Assembly (NCBI GenBank): GCA_017409905.1
Contig: JAFQRV010000048.1
Span: 1-49,127 of the forward strand
Direction: 5' to 3'
Source: Bacilli bacterium
Lineage (GTDB): Bacteria > Bacillota_I > Bacilli_A > ML615J-28 > CAG-313
DNA: 49,127 bases
Shown piece by piece: positions 1 through 7,711 of the stretch (positions within the stretch are counted from its first letter, which is position 1; every line of letters starts with the position of its first letter). The notes under the pieces are model-generated. The model was not told the DNA's origin, did no database searches, and saw nothing but the letters and a program-made list of their open reading frames with translations. A program made the translations under genes and the position numbers.

Positions 1-2
1 TA

Positions 3-140
3 CCAATAGATGAAATTGAAAAACTTTCAAAAACAAATCAAATAGCAGAAGAATACAAAAATTCATTTATTGACGTTGATGATGATGGAAAACCTAAAAA
101 TAATTTTACAGAAAAGGCATCATATACTACAAACGATTAA
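3..140 (+). CDS. C-terminal tail of an unidentified protein (5' end outside window)
   Basis: An open frame entering from the left edge gives 45 residues and stops at TAA 138-140. The tail is acidic and polar (a DVDDDGKPK stretch) with no membrane segment or recognisable motif, so the product cannot be named. It runs in the same direction as the KdpD/KdpE genes that follow. The 130 bases between it and the KdpD fragment hold no other gene. That it is a real gene end is likely from its uninterrupted codon pattern, but a chance open frame is possible. Confidence 0.4.
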   Translation, partial: PIDEIEKLSKTNQIAEEYKNSFIDVDDDGKPKNNFTEKASYTTND

Positions 141-273
141 AAGTAATATTATGAAATTTTAAAAAAGCTCCTAAAAATCAAAAAAACATACACATTATTT
201 CTAACAAAACCAATCTAATAAAAAAAACAATCAATCAAATAATAAAATATTAGATGAAGATATTAAAATTCAG

Positions 274-843
274 ATGTATTCAGAAATTTATGAAGATTCT
301 TTATGGCTAATTAATTTAGTAGAAAATCTTTTATCAATCACTAAATTAGAAGAAGGAAAAATTAAATTAAATTATACTACTGAACTTATCGAGGATATAA
401 TTGATGAAGCATTAAAACATATTAATAAAAATAAAATTAAACATCACATAAAGGTAGAACCATTTAATGAATTACTTTTAGTAAATGTTGATGTTAGATT
501 AATTATTCAAGTTTTTATTAATTTAATAGATAATGCTATTAAATATACACCAGAAGGATCAACAATAAACATTAATGTTTCAAAAGATGAATCAAAAGTA
601 ATAGTCAAAGTAAGTGATAATGGTCCAGGTATTAAAGAAAAAGATAAAGATAGAATTTTTGAAATGTTTTATATTGGAGATAACATTATTGCTGATGGAA
701 GAAAGAGTTTAGGGCTAGGTTTATCATTATGTAAATCCATTATTAATGCACACGGATGTGAAATTAAAGTATCAGATAATACACCAACAGGCACAGTTTT
801 TACATTTGACTTACCAATTAAGGAGGTAACAATACATGAATAA
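274..843 (+). pseudogene. kdpD: KdpD-type sensor histidine kinase, C-terminal fragment
   Basis: The 189 residues match only the end of the KdpD sensor kinase. The N-terminus is the second half of the dimerisation helix pair (IYEDSLWLINLVENLLS), followed by the ATPase domain: N box DNAIKYTP, G1 box DNGPGI, F box RIFEMFY and G2 box GLGLSLCKSI. Full KdpD proteins are about 500-900 residues and carry KdpD/USP domains, membrane helices and a phospho-accepting His in the DLRTPL motif; all are absent. The frame stays open upstream to about 205 (giving NNKILDEDIKIQ, normal KdpD sequence) but then meets a stop, and no Shine-Dalgarno precedes ATG 274. It is therefore probably a decayed or truncated gene. 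It could still bind ATP, but cannot autophosphorylate without its His. It overlaps kdpE by 8 bases. Confidence 0.75.
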
Positions 844-1534
844 TAATCCACTAATATTAATTGTTGAGGACGATAATCATATTAAAAATCTTATTTCAAC
901 AACTTTAAAAGTTAATAAATATAATTATTTAGTTGCTACTTCAGGTAATGAAGCAATTATGCTTGCTGTTTCACATAAACCGGATATTATTCTTTTAGAT
1001 TTGGGACTTCCTGATATGGATGGTGTTGAAATAATTAAAAATGTAAGAGAATGGTCAAATATACCAATTATTGTTATAAGTGCAAGAAGCGAAGATACAG
1101 ATAAAATTGATGCTTTGGATTTTGGAGCTGATGATTATATAACTAAACCATTTTCAGTGGAAGAATTACTTGCTAGAATTCGTGTTGCTACACGAAGATT
1201 AAATAGTATGAATGAAAGACAAGCTGAATCAATTTTTAAAAATGGAGATTTAACTATTGATTATAGTGCAGGCTGTGTTTATTTATATGATAAAGAACTT
1301 CACCTTACTCCAATTGAATATAAATTATTGTGTTTACTCTCTAAAAATGTAGGAAAAGTATTAACTCATACATATATTACAATGGAAATATGGGGCACTA
1401 CTTGGGAAAGTGATGTTGCTTCTTTACGTGTTTTTATGACAACATTAAGAAAGAAAATTGAACAAGATTCTGTTGAATCTAAATATATTCAAACACATAT
1501 TGGTGTTGGATATCGAATGTTAAGAATTGAATAA
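836..1534 (+). CDS. kdpE: KdpE-like OmpR-family response regulator
   Basis: This 232-residue protein has a receiver domain (acidic pocket E11-D12-D13, phospho-acceptor D55 in LLDLGLPD, conserved Lys in DYITKPF) and a C-terminal OmpR/PhoB winged helix (LTPIEYKLLCLLSKNVGKVLTH, then the R-V-x-x-LRKKIE recognition region and GVGYRM). The family controls potassium-uptake operons (kdpFABC) or stress and virulence genes. The start is set by AAGGAGG at 821-827 within the preceding reading frame. The gene is intact while its kinase partner is headless, and no kdpFABC genes are in the window, so it may now be phosphorylated by another kinase or act without phosphorylation. Confidence 0.85.
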   Translation: MNNNPLILIVEDDNHIKNLISTTLKVNKYNYLVATSGNEAIMLAVSHKPDIILLDLGLPDMDGVEIIKNVREWSNIPIIVISARSEDTDKIDALDFGADDYITKPFSVEELLARIRVATRRLNSMNERQAESIFKNGDLTIDYSAGCVYLYDKELHLTPIEYKLLCLLSKNVGKVLTHTYITMEIWGTTWESDVASLRVFMTTLRKKIEQDSVESKYIQTHIGVGYRMLRIE

Positions 1535-1543
1535 TACTATCAA

Positions 1544-1577
1544 AATACCACTTCAAGTATTAAGTGGTATTTTTTTT
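1544..1577 (+). terminator. Rho-independent terminator after kdpE
   Basis: A 10-bp perfect stem (1544-1553 with 1562-1571, AATACCACTT/AAGTGGTATT) with an 8-nt loop is followed directly by a run of T. It closes the kdpD'-kdpE unit. Confidence 0.85.
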
Positions 1578-1766
1578 GATGTGATGATTTTCCAATATTG
1601 TAACTTGATAAAAATAGTTTGTCATTTTAAATATTTGTTGGAAATTACATTTAAAAGTCCTATCAAAGCAAGTGATGTATTTAAGATTTGCTTTATAATT
1701 TGATGATAAGTTATAAATATGGAATGTAAAATTTTTTGAGTGTAATTTCGTATATAATTATCAATA

Positions 1767-1819
1767 ATGTGTCACAAATTAAAAAATATTTCAAATTTGT
1801 GACACATATTTTTTGTTTT
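1767..1819 (+). terminator. Strong hairpin with T-tract in the 1535-1876 intergenic region
   Basis: A 14-bp perfect stem (1767-1780 with 1794-1807, ATGTGTCACAAATT) encloses a 13-nt loop and is followed by T-rich sequence. No gene ends nearby, since kdpE already has its own terminator, so it may be the terminator of a lost gene, an insulator for the next promoter, or an operator-like dyad. The rest of 1578-1766 shows no gene or clear signal. Confidence 0.6.
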
Positions 1820-1824
1820 TTGTA

Positions 1825-1853
1825 TTGACAATGTAGTGACGCTGTGGTATAAT
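1825..1853 (+). promoter_or_regulatory. Consensus sigma-A promoter for the RelB-like/RhuM pair
   Basis: TTGACA (1825-1830), a 17-base spacer and TATAAT (1848-1853) preceded by TG at 1845-1846 form a perfect extended -10 promoter. Transcription would start near 1860, leaving a short leader with a GGAGG site before ATG 1877. Such a strong promoter is typical of mobile toxin-antitoxin-like cassettes. Confidence 0.85.
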
Positions 1854-1876
1854 GAAAGTGTTATGGAGGTATTGTT

Positions 1877-2509
1877 ATGAGCTATATACAAATTAGAGTT
1901 GATGACGAATTAAAAGAAGAAGCTGTAAAATTATTTAATGAACTAGGTTTAGATTTATCTACAGCAATTCGTCTTTTTTTAAAGAAAAGTATTGATGACA
2001 AAAAAATGCCTTTTAAATTAAAAGGCAAGGGACGTGACGATTCCAAAGATGTTAAATATAGATTAAGAGCAGATGTAATGGTACCGCCTAATACTAATCC
2101 ATTTGAAGTAATGGATGAATTTAACAGGGTATGCGAAGAAAATGAATGGTACTGTCTTGGCGGTGGTGTTCAATATCCTAATAAAATATTAACACTTTCA
2201 AAGCAAGATGAAGGAATTTATTATCATGGATCTCCATATAAAATAGACACATTAAAAGAAGGATTTGATTTTACACCATTTAAAGAACTTGCAATTTCAT
2301 TTGGAAGTAAGCCATCACATATATCTATTAATGAAGGAAAAGTTAGCCATGATGGCATTAAATATCCTGTATATTTATATCAAATTGATGAAGACATTAA
2401 ACTTGAAGAAGATTTTATTAATCATCCTAATTCGGCATTTGATAAAGGGATGGAATTCCGTACTAAGCGTGATTTAAAATTAAAGTTAATAGATGTCATT
2501 AATGAGTAG
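1877..2509 (+). CDS. RelB/DinJ-like ribbon-helix-helix protein fused to a C-terminal domain of unknown function
   Basis: The first ~50 residues (IQIRVDDELKEEAVKLFNEL, then GLDLSTAIRLFLKK) are a RelB/DinJ antitoxin ribbon-helix-helix, which normally dimerises, binds the operon's operator and neutralises a toxin. Unlike the ~90-residue family members, this protein has 210 residues. A middle segment (about 60-105) contains RLRADVMVPP and a WYCLGGG motif; the C-terminal ~100 residues begin with YYHGSPYKI, reminiscent of the first motif of ADP-ribosyltransferase-fold proteins, though this is a weak resemblance. A toxin-antitoxin fusion, or an antitoxin carrying a ligand or enzyme domain, is inferred. 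The stop is 9 bases before the RhuM ATG, so the two are co-transcribed. Confidence 0.6.
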   Translation: MSYIQIRVDDELKEEAVKLFNELGLDLSTAIRLFLKKSIDDKKMPFKLKGKGRDDSKDVKYRLRADVMVPPNTNPFEVMDEFNRVCEENEWYCLGGGVQYPNKILTLSKQDEGIYYHGSPYKIDTLKEGFDFTPFKELAISFGSKPSHISINEGKVSHDGIKYPVYLYQIDEDIKLEEDFINHPNSAFDKGMEFRTKRDLKLKLIDVINE

Positions 2510-2518
2510 GTGAATTTT

Positions 2519-3517
2519 ATGGAAAAACAATATGGTCAAATCATTATATATAAGACACCTGATGGTAATACAAAATTAGAAGTCAAATTTTATGAAGATA
2601 CTGTTTGGTTATCACAAGAACAACTTGTAGAACTTTACGGGTCTAGCAAATCTAATATTAGTGAACATATAAAACACATATTTGAAGAAGGTGAATTAGA
2701 TGAAAATTCAACTGTTCGGAATTTCCGAACAGTTGCTAGTAACGGAAAAACATATAATATAAAATATTATAATCTTGAAATGATTATAGCTATTGGTTAT
2801 AGAGTAAGAAGTAATATTGGAACAAATTTTAGAAAATGGGCAACAAAAACGTTAAATGAGTATATAGTTAAAGGTTTTGCGATAAACGATGATTTATTAA
2901 AACGTGCAGGTGGCGGAAGATACTTTAAAGAACTACTTGCAAGAATTAGAGATATTAGATCTAGCGAAAGAGTATTTTGGAGACAAGTTCTTGATATATT
3001 TGCAACATCAATTGATTATGATCCTAAACTTGAAGTATCACAAAAGTTCTTTAAAACAGTTCAAAACAAAATGCACTGGGCAACACATGGTCACACTGCT
3101 GCAGAAATAATAGTAGAAAGAGCAAATGCTGAAAAAGACTTTATGGGTTTAACTACATTTGATGGTGATTATCCAACAAAAGAAGATGCTGAAATAGCTA
3201 AAAACTATTTATCAAAAGATGAACTAGATACATTAAATAGAATTGTTTCTCTTTATTTAGATTTTGCTGAACTTATGGCAAAAGAGGAAAAGCCAATGAC
3301 AATGAATGATTGGCTTGAACAACTTGACTATTTTCTTAAAATGAGTAGAAAAGATATATTAACAGGAAGTGGAACAGTATCACATATAGAAGCACTAGAA
3401 CATGCTAGAAATGAATACAATAAGTTTAGTAAAAGAATACTAACAAATCAAACTGAAAATGAAAAATTATATTTTGCTAAATTACAACAGTTACTGTTAA
3501 TAGATAAAAAAGATTAA
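2519..3517 (+). CDS. RhuM family protein (virulence RhuM / Bro-like DNA-binding)
   Basis: This 332-residue protein has the RhuM family layout. The N-terminal domain (VWLSQEQLVELYGSSKSNISEHIKHIF) looks like a helix-turn-helix. A variable linker (STVRNFRTVA) is followed by the hallmark GKTYNIKYYNLEMIIAIGYRV and FRKWATKTLNEYIVKGF. The RhuM-specific C-terminal region (RYFKELLARIRDIRSSERVF, KMHWATHGHTAAEI) completes it. RhuM was first noted on Salmonella pathogenicity island 3; its biochemical role is unknown. ATG 2519 is preferred over GTG 2510 because TAGGTGA lies 8-9 bases upstream of it. A 27-base palindrome sits within the variable linker. It is the only complete, classical RhuM in the window; relatives cluster at 46.6-49.1 kb. 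Confidence 0.85.
   Translation: MEKQYGQIIIYKTPDGNTKLEVKFYEDTVWLSQEQLVELYGSSKSNISEHIKHIFEEGELDENSTVRNFRTVASNGKTYNIKYYNLEMIIAIGYRVRSNIGTNFRKWATKTLNEYIVKGFAINDDLLKRAGGGRYFKELLARIRDIRSSERVFWRQVLDIFATSIDYDPKLEVSQKFFKTVQNKMHWATHGHTAAEIIVERANAEKDFMGLTTFDGDYPTKEDAEIAKNYLSKDELDTLNRIVSLYLDFAELMAKEEKPMTMNDWLEQLDYFLKMSRKDILTGSGTVSHIEALEHARNEYNKFSKRILTNQTENEKLYFAKLQQLLLIDKKD
2709..2735. repeat. Perfect 27-base palindrome inside the RhuM gene
   Basis: Two 13-base arms, CAACTGTTCGGAA (2709-2721) and TTCCGAACAGTTG (2723-2735), flank a single T at 2722. It encodes the variable TVRNFRTV linker and is GC-richer than its surroundings. The centre is 56 nt after the first base of the conserved His codon (2666) and 43 nt before the Tyr codon preceding YNLE (2765). 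The downstream paralogs have different palindromes at the same place. Confidence 0.95.
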
Positions 3518-3695
3518 TTTGCTGATTTTTAATACTAATGTATGTAATATTACAATTTTCTATGCAATGTAAAACATTCCCGTTTCAACAATTAAAATTC
3601 TCGGTTTTCAAATATAAACCGGGATTTATTTGTTATTTCATTAAAAACGACGTGTATACAGTCAAGTACGCCCCTAGTCCACCGATAGTATATAT

Positions 3696-3730
3696 GCCAC
3701 TTTATCTAAAAGATGAAGTGGCTTTTTTAT
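3696..3730 (+). terminator. Terminator after the RhuM gene
   Basis: A 12-bp stem with one T-G wobble (GCCACTTTATCT 3696-3707 with AGATGAAGTGGC 3711-3722) and a 3-nt loop is followed by a T-rich run. It probably ends the RelB-like/RhuM transcript. The bases 3518-3695 hold no gene, only a small CGGTTT/AAACCG dyad (3602-3621) and an unusually GC-rich patch at about 3648-3688. Confidence 0.8.
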
Positions 3731-3754
3731 TTTGTAGTAAAATTTTTTATTGTG

Positions 3755-3763
3755 TGGTATAAT
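3755..3763 (+). promoter_or_regulatory. Extended -10 promoter element for the 3802 gene
   Basis: TGGTATAAT (TG at 3755-3756, TATAAT 3758-3763) lies about 40 bases upstream of ATG 3802. No good -35 is seen at 17 bp (TTGTAG at 3732 is 20 bp away), which fits an extended -10 promoter. Confidence 0.6.
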
Positions 3764-3801
3764 TTAAATAGAAAAAGATATTTAATAGATAAAGGAAGTA
3801 A

Positions 3802-4482
3802 ATGAAAATAATGGATGGTAAATTATTTATTAGTGCTATTGTTAAGTATTTATTAGGTGTTATAATTATTGGTTTATTAGTTTTTATTCCGGCTGGAACT
3901 ATTAACTATTTTAATGGTTGGCTATTCATGGGTGTTTTATTTATTCCAATGTTGCTTGCTGGAATTGTGATGATGATTAAAAATCCAGAGCTTTTAAAAT
4001 CAAGATTGGACGCAAAGGAAAAACAAAAAGAACAAGGCCTTGTAATTAAACTAAGTGGTTTAATGTTTATTATAGGTTTTATAGTTGCCGGATTAGACTA
4101 TAGATATAACTGGTTACAATTACCAAGAGTAGGGGTTTATATTGCGGTTGGATTGTTTTTGTTTGGTTATATAATGTGGGGAGTAGTTTTAAAACAAAAT
4201 ACTTATTTATCAAGAACAATTAAGGTTACAGAAAATCAAAAAGTAATTGATAGTGGTTTATATGGAATTGTTCGTCACCCGATGTATACTGCCACTATAA
4301 TTTTATTTTTATCAATGCCTTTAGTATTAGGGTCGATTATTTCATTCTTTGTTTTTTTAATGTATCCGGTTTTAATTGTAATTCGCATAATTTATGAAGA
4401 AAAGTTTTTAGAAAAAGAACTTGATGGATATATTGAATATAAGAAAAAAGTAAAATATCGTTTGATACCATTTATTTGGTAA
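3802..4482 (+). CDS. Isoprenylcysteine carboxyl methyltransferase (ICMT)/phospholipid methyltransferase-like membrane protein
   Basis: This 226-residue protein has about five to six hydrophobic helices and the C-terminal family signature GLYGIVRHPMYT, followed by a membrane segment and the EEKFLEKELDGYIEYKKKVKYRLIPFIW tail motif (E-x-x-x-L-x-x-E...Y-x-x-Y). Family members bind S-adenosylmethionine through this C-terminal part and methylate prenyl-cysteine or lipid head groups; bacterial substrates are mostly unknown. Residues 60-85 form a charged cytoplasmic loop. A second ATG at 3811 is possible, but AAGGAAG at 3791-3797 fits 3802. The DUF4097 gene follows after 26 bases, so the two probably form an operon. 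Confidence 0.8.
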   Translation: MKIMDGKLFISAIVKYLLGVIIIGLLVFIPAGTINYFNGWLFMGVLFIPMLLAGIVMMIKNPELLKSRLDAKEKQKEQGLVIKLSGLMFIIGFIVAGLDYRYNWLQLPRVGVYIAVGLFLFGYIMWGVVLKQNTYLSRTIKVTENQKVIDSGLYGIVRHPMYTATIILFLSMPLVLGSIISFFVFLMYPVLIVIRIIYEEKFLEKELDGYIEYKKKVKYRLIPFIW

Positions 4483-4508
4483 ATAAGTAAACATGAGGAG
4501 ATAAAAAA

Positions 4509-5390
4509 ATGAAAAAATTATTATGGATAATATTAGGCCCATTGGTTGGAATGCTTATATTGGTTATGGTGGTTAGTTTAGTTAAAGCAATTCAACTTAA
4601 TTCATCACTTGAAGAAAAGGAATATATTATTAGTGAATCATTTAATAATATTGATATTGATGTTGAAACAGATGTAGTTAATATTTTTGTATCAGATGAT
4701 AATGTTGATAAAGTAATTGCTGTAGAAAATAAAGGGATTGTTGTTGAAACAAAAGTTGTTAATAATACTTTATTAATTGAAAGAGTTGATAAGAGAAACT
4801 TCTTAGATCGATTCTTTAATTTTGGTAAATTTAAAATTGATCTATATTTATCAAAAGAAGTAATTGATTCTTTAGATATTGAAGCAAGTACTGGAAACAT
4901 CAATATTGGTAAAGGTTTAACATTTGGTAGTGTTGATATTGAACTAAGTACTGGTGATATTAATTTTTCATCTAATGTGACTAATCATTTTGGCATCGAA
5001 ATATCTACAGGTAATGTTAATATTAAAGATTTTAAGACTTTAGGAAATGTAGAAATTGAATCAAGTACAGGAAATATTAATATAGAAAATGGTAATTGTG
5101 AATCTTTAGAAATTGAAATATCAACTGGAAAAACTAAATTAACTCATGTTATTGTGGCTAAAGATTTAAATGTTGAGGGTTCTACTGGGGATGTAATATT
5201 TGATGGTTTTGATGCTGAAAATATTAATATTAATTTAAGTACAGGTGATGTAAAAGGAACAATTATTACAAGTAAATTCTTTATTACAAATACAGATACT
5301 GGAAAAATAAATGTTCCCGAAACAAGAGATGGAGGGACTTGTAGAATTAATACTGATACTGGAGATATTGAGATTACTTATTATAAATAA
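4509..5390 (+). CDS. DUF4097-family beta-strand repeat envelope protein
   Basis: An N-terminal membrane anchor (about residues 4-26) is followed by a beta-solenoid of repeats built on the motif (I/V)E-x-STG(N/D)(I/V)-x-(I/F), seen at least seven times between residues 120 and 280 (IEASTGNINI, IELSTGDINF, IEISTGNVNI, IESSTGNINI and others). DUF4097 proteins are often encoded beside PspC or DUF1700 genes and are linked to envelope stress; their function is not established. A GAGGAG site at 4495-4500 supports the start. Here the partner is the methyltransferase-like gene. A terminator follows at once. Confidence 0.85.
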   Translation: MKKLLWIILGPLVGMLILVMVVSLVKAIQLNSSLEEKEYIISESFNNIDIDVETDVVNIFVSDDNVDKVIAVENKGIVVETKVVNNTLLIERVDKRNFLDRFFNFGKFKIDLYLSKEVIDSLDIEASTGNINIGKGLTFGSVDIELSTGDINFSSNVTNHFGIEISTGNVNIKDFKTLGNVEIESSTGNINIENGNCESLEIEISTGKTKLTHVIVAKDLNVEGSTGDVIFDGFDAENININLSTGDVKGTIITSKFFITNTDTGKINVPETRDGGTCRINTDTGDIEITYYK

Positions 5391-5398
5391 GAAACAAA

Positions 5399-5433
5399 AA
5401 CAACCTACAAACAGTAGGTTGTTTTATTATTTT
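5399..5433 (+). terminator. Terminator after DUF4097 gene
   Basis: A 10-bp perfect stem AACAACCTAC/GTAGGTTGTT (5399-5408 with 5414-5423), 5-nt loop, then TTATTATTTT. Confidence 0.85.
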
Positions 5434-5522
5434 AATAAATAAATATTTCCTATTATAGTTAATAAATAGAAGAAAATAAATTAATATTAAAAAAATCAAA
5501 TTTCGATAAAATTGATATTTCT

Positions 5523-5551
5523 TTGACAAAAAAAGTCTTAATTGGTATAAT
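5523..5551 (+). promoter_or_regulatory. Consensus promoter of the TIR/RyR operon
   Basis: TTGACA (5523-5528), 17-base spacer and TATAAT (5546-5551) with TG at 5543-5544. It lies about 30 bases upstream of ATG 5585 and just after the preceding terminator, so the five-gene operon appears to be transcribed constitutively as one unit. No operator dyad is evident. Confidence 0.85.
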
Positions 5552-5584
5552 AAGTTAAAGAAAAGTAGAAAGAGGAGTCTAAAT

Positions 5585-7711
5585 ATGTATACATATGTGC
5601 CTTTAATAATCTTAATTATTGAAATAATTATGTTATTATTTTTCGTTATTTTTTCAATTAAAAAGAATATTATTATCTCTAAAGATACAGTATGGTATAT
5701 TTTCCCTTCATGTATCTTATTATTTATTTTGTATGTTATTGGACTCCATTATACTAGTGAACTAAATGGAGTAAAAGTAACAATATTTGATTATTTTGTT
5801 ATTTGTGAACACGTAATTAGTTCTTCTTTTTTTGAAATAAATCAAGATATGGTTGCAGATTTAGTAGAATATAGTAATATTTATTCAATTGCTTTCTTTG
5901 GAGCTGTATTTCTACTAGTATCTTCATTATATATTACAATATTAAGTTCTTTAATCGTTAGAGTAATTAACAAAATAAGAGTTTCGATTGCTATTAAAAA
6001 AGATTGTGATATTTTAATCGGTGAAAATAAATTTAATGAAATATATTATCAACAATATAAGAAATGTTTAGTTTTGACTGAAAGTTATAAAAAAGAAAAG
6101 TTCTTTGAATACTATTTTAATGGTATACCAGTAATTAATATGTCTTTTACTAAAGATAATTTAGTTAAATTACTAAAGAAATGTTTTAAGAAGAACAATA
6201 TAGTTAATTTTATTTCTTTTAATGATAGCAATGCTAATCTTAAATATATTGATGAATTTAAAGAATTTTTAAACCTTGAAATTAATAAAGTTAAGGTAGT
6301 ATCTAAAAAACAATTTTTCTTAAAAGTAGAATTGGACTTTCATAATCAATTAACTATTCAAAATAGAATATTAGAAGAACAAGATTTTTCTGCTTTTATT
6401 ACATGCTTTAATCGTTATGAATATTTGGCTTTAGAGTTTATTGAAAAAAATCCAATTACAAAGAATATGCCTAGTTGTTTCTTTGATTATGATACTGCCA
6501 GTTTAAAGAATGATACTAAGATTAATGTTTATTATTTAGGTTATGGAAAAGTATCTAGAGCACTTCATCGTGCACAATTAATGAATGATCAATTGCCAAC
6601 AATTATTAATGGTAATGTTAAACCATATTCAATTAATTATTATGCATTTGATAATAGTAATAGTTCTATTGAAAATAAAAATACTATTTTTTATTCAGAA
6701 AGATATGATGAGCATATCAATGAATTTGATGGTGTTGAATATTTTGATAAAGTAAACAAGATGGAAACTATTAAATATTTTAAATACGATGTTAATTCTA
6801 ATGAGTTATTTGGTGAAATCGTAAAAACAATGTTTACTGATGAATTAGAAAAAACCTATAATAGAATTATAGTATCTTTCGGAGAAGATATTGATAATCT
6901 AGATTATGCGTTAAAATTAAAAGGTTTATTTGAAGAACGTAAATATGAAAATTATGAGATTTTTGTTAGAATTAAAAATGATCCAAAACTTGCGATGGAA
7001 CTATTGAATAGTAGTCACATTACAGTTTTTGGTAATATTAAAAGTGTATTTAACCATCAAGTAATTGTCAATGAAGAATTAATGGAACTTGCTAAAGATT
7101 TAAATAGTAAGTATAATGGTAAACATTTATATGAAACATCTTGGTATGAATTATCAGCGATTAAGCAATTCTCTAATATTTATTCAAGTTTAAATATTCG
7201 TTTAAAACTAAACTTACTAGGATTTGATTATGTTAAAGAAAATACAGTTGTTGATAATACTGAAGTAAATAAGGAATTAAAAAAAGTAATTAAAACTGAT
7301 TTAGATAATTACAATGAATACTTATTTTTCGAGAAAAAAGAAAAAACACCAGTTAATGTAATTTCTTATCAAGAACATATGAGATGGAATGCTTTTTATA
7401 TTTCATATGGATATGTTCCAATGAAAAAGAAAGATATTTATTTGATTGATGAAACTGATGCTCGTTTCTATAAAGATAATGATATCTTAAGAGAACATGC
7501 GTGTATTACTACTTATGAGGGTTTAAATGATTATCATCATCATTTAGCTGCTTTATTAAGTGAAAGAAATAATAAGTCAATAAGTGAAAATTTAGAAATA
7601 GTTCATACATATCGATATGATTATATGTTAATTGAAGACATTTTAAAGTTATTTGTAAATACTAAATATCGTTTAATAAATAAGAAACAAGGAGGAGTCA
7701 ACAATGAATAA
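5585..7711 (+). CDS. Membrane protein with Rossmann (TrkA-N-like) and RyR-like domains
   Basis: The 708 residues begin with three hydrophobic helices (about 3-25, 38-58, 98-125), then a long cytoplasmic part. A nucleotide-binding Rossmann motif, YYLGYGKVSRAL, lies near residue 315. Around 595-655 the sequence EHMRWNAFYISYGY ... REHACITTYEGL has the conserved pattern of RyR domains (E-H-x-x-W...G-Y...H-x-x-L/I...Y-x-x-L), named after ryanodine receptors. In bacteria these occur with TrkA-N, SLOG and TIR domains in predicted nucleotide-signal conflict systems (known from comparative genomics). It would sense a nucleotide or adduct at the membrane; that role is inferred. It overlaps the TIR gene by 8 bases and opens the operon. 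Confidence 0.65.
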   Translation: MYTYVPLIILIIEIIMLLFFVIFSIKKNIIISKDTVWYIFPSCILLFILYVIGLHYTSELNGVKVTIFDYFVICEHVISSSFFEINQDMVADLVEYSNIYSIAFFGAVFLLVSSLYITILSSLIVRVINKIRVSIAIKKDCDILIGENKFNEIYYQQYKKCLVLTESYKKEKFFEYYFNGIPVINMSFTKDNLVKLLKKCFKKNNIVNFISFNDSNANLKYIDEFKEFLNLEINKVKVVSKKQFFLKVELDFHNQLTIQNRILEEQDFSAFITCFNRYEYLALEFIEKNPITKNMPSCFFDYDTASLKNDTKINVYYLGYGKVSRALHRAQLMNDQLPTIINGNVKPYSINYYAFDNSNSSIENKNTIFYSERYDEHINEFDGVEYFDKVNKMETIKYFKYDVNSNELFGEIVKTMFTDELEKTYNRIIVSFGEDIDNLDYALKLKGLFEERKYENYEIFVRIKNDPKLAMELLNSSHITVFGNIKSVFNHQVIVNEELMELAKDLNSKYNGKHLYETSWYELSAIKQFSNIYSSLNIRLKLNLLGFDYVKENTVVDNTEVNKELKKVIKTDLDNYNEYLFFEKKEKTPVNVISYQEHMRWNAFYISYGYVPMKKKDIYLIDETDARFYKDNDILREHACITTYEGLNDYHHHLAALLSERNNKSISENLEIVHTYRYDYMLIEDILKLFVNTKYRLINKKQGGVNNE

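Noticed and set aside
3538-3762. 74-codon open frame downstream of RhuM
   Set aside because: It spans a GC-rich patch, the terminator hairpin and the next promoter, has no ribosome site and no protein-like composition.
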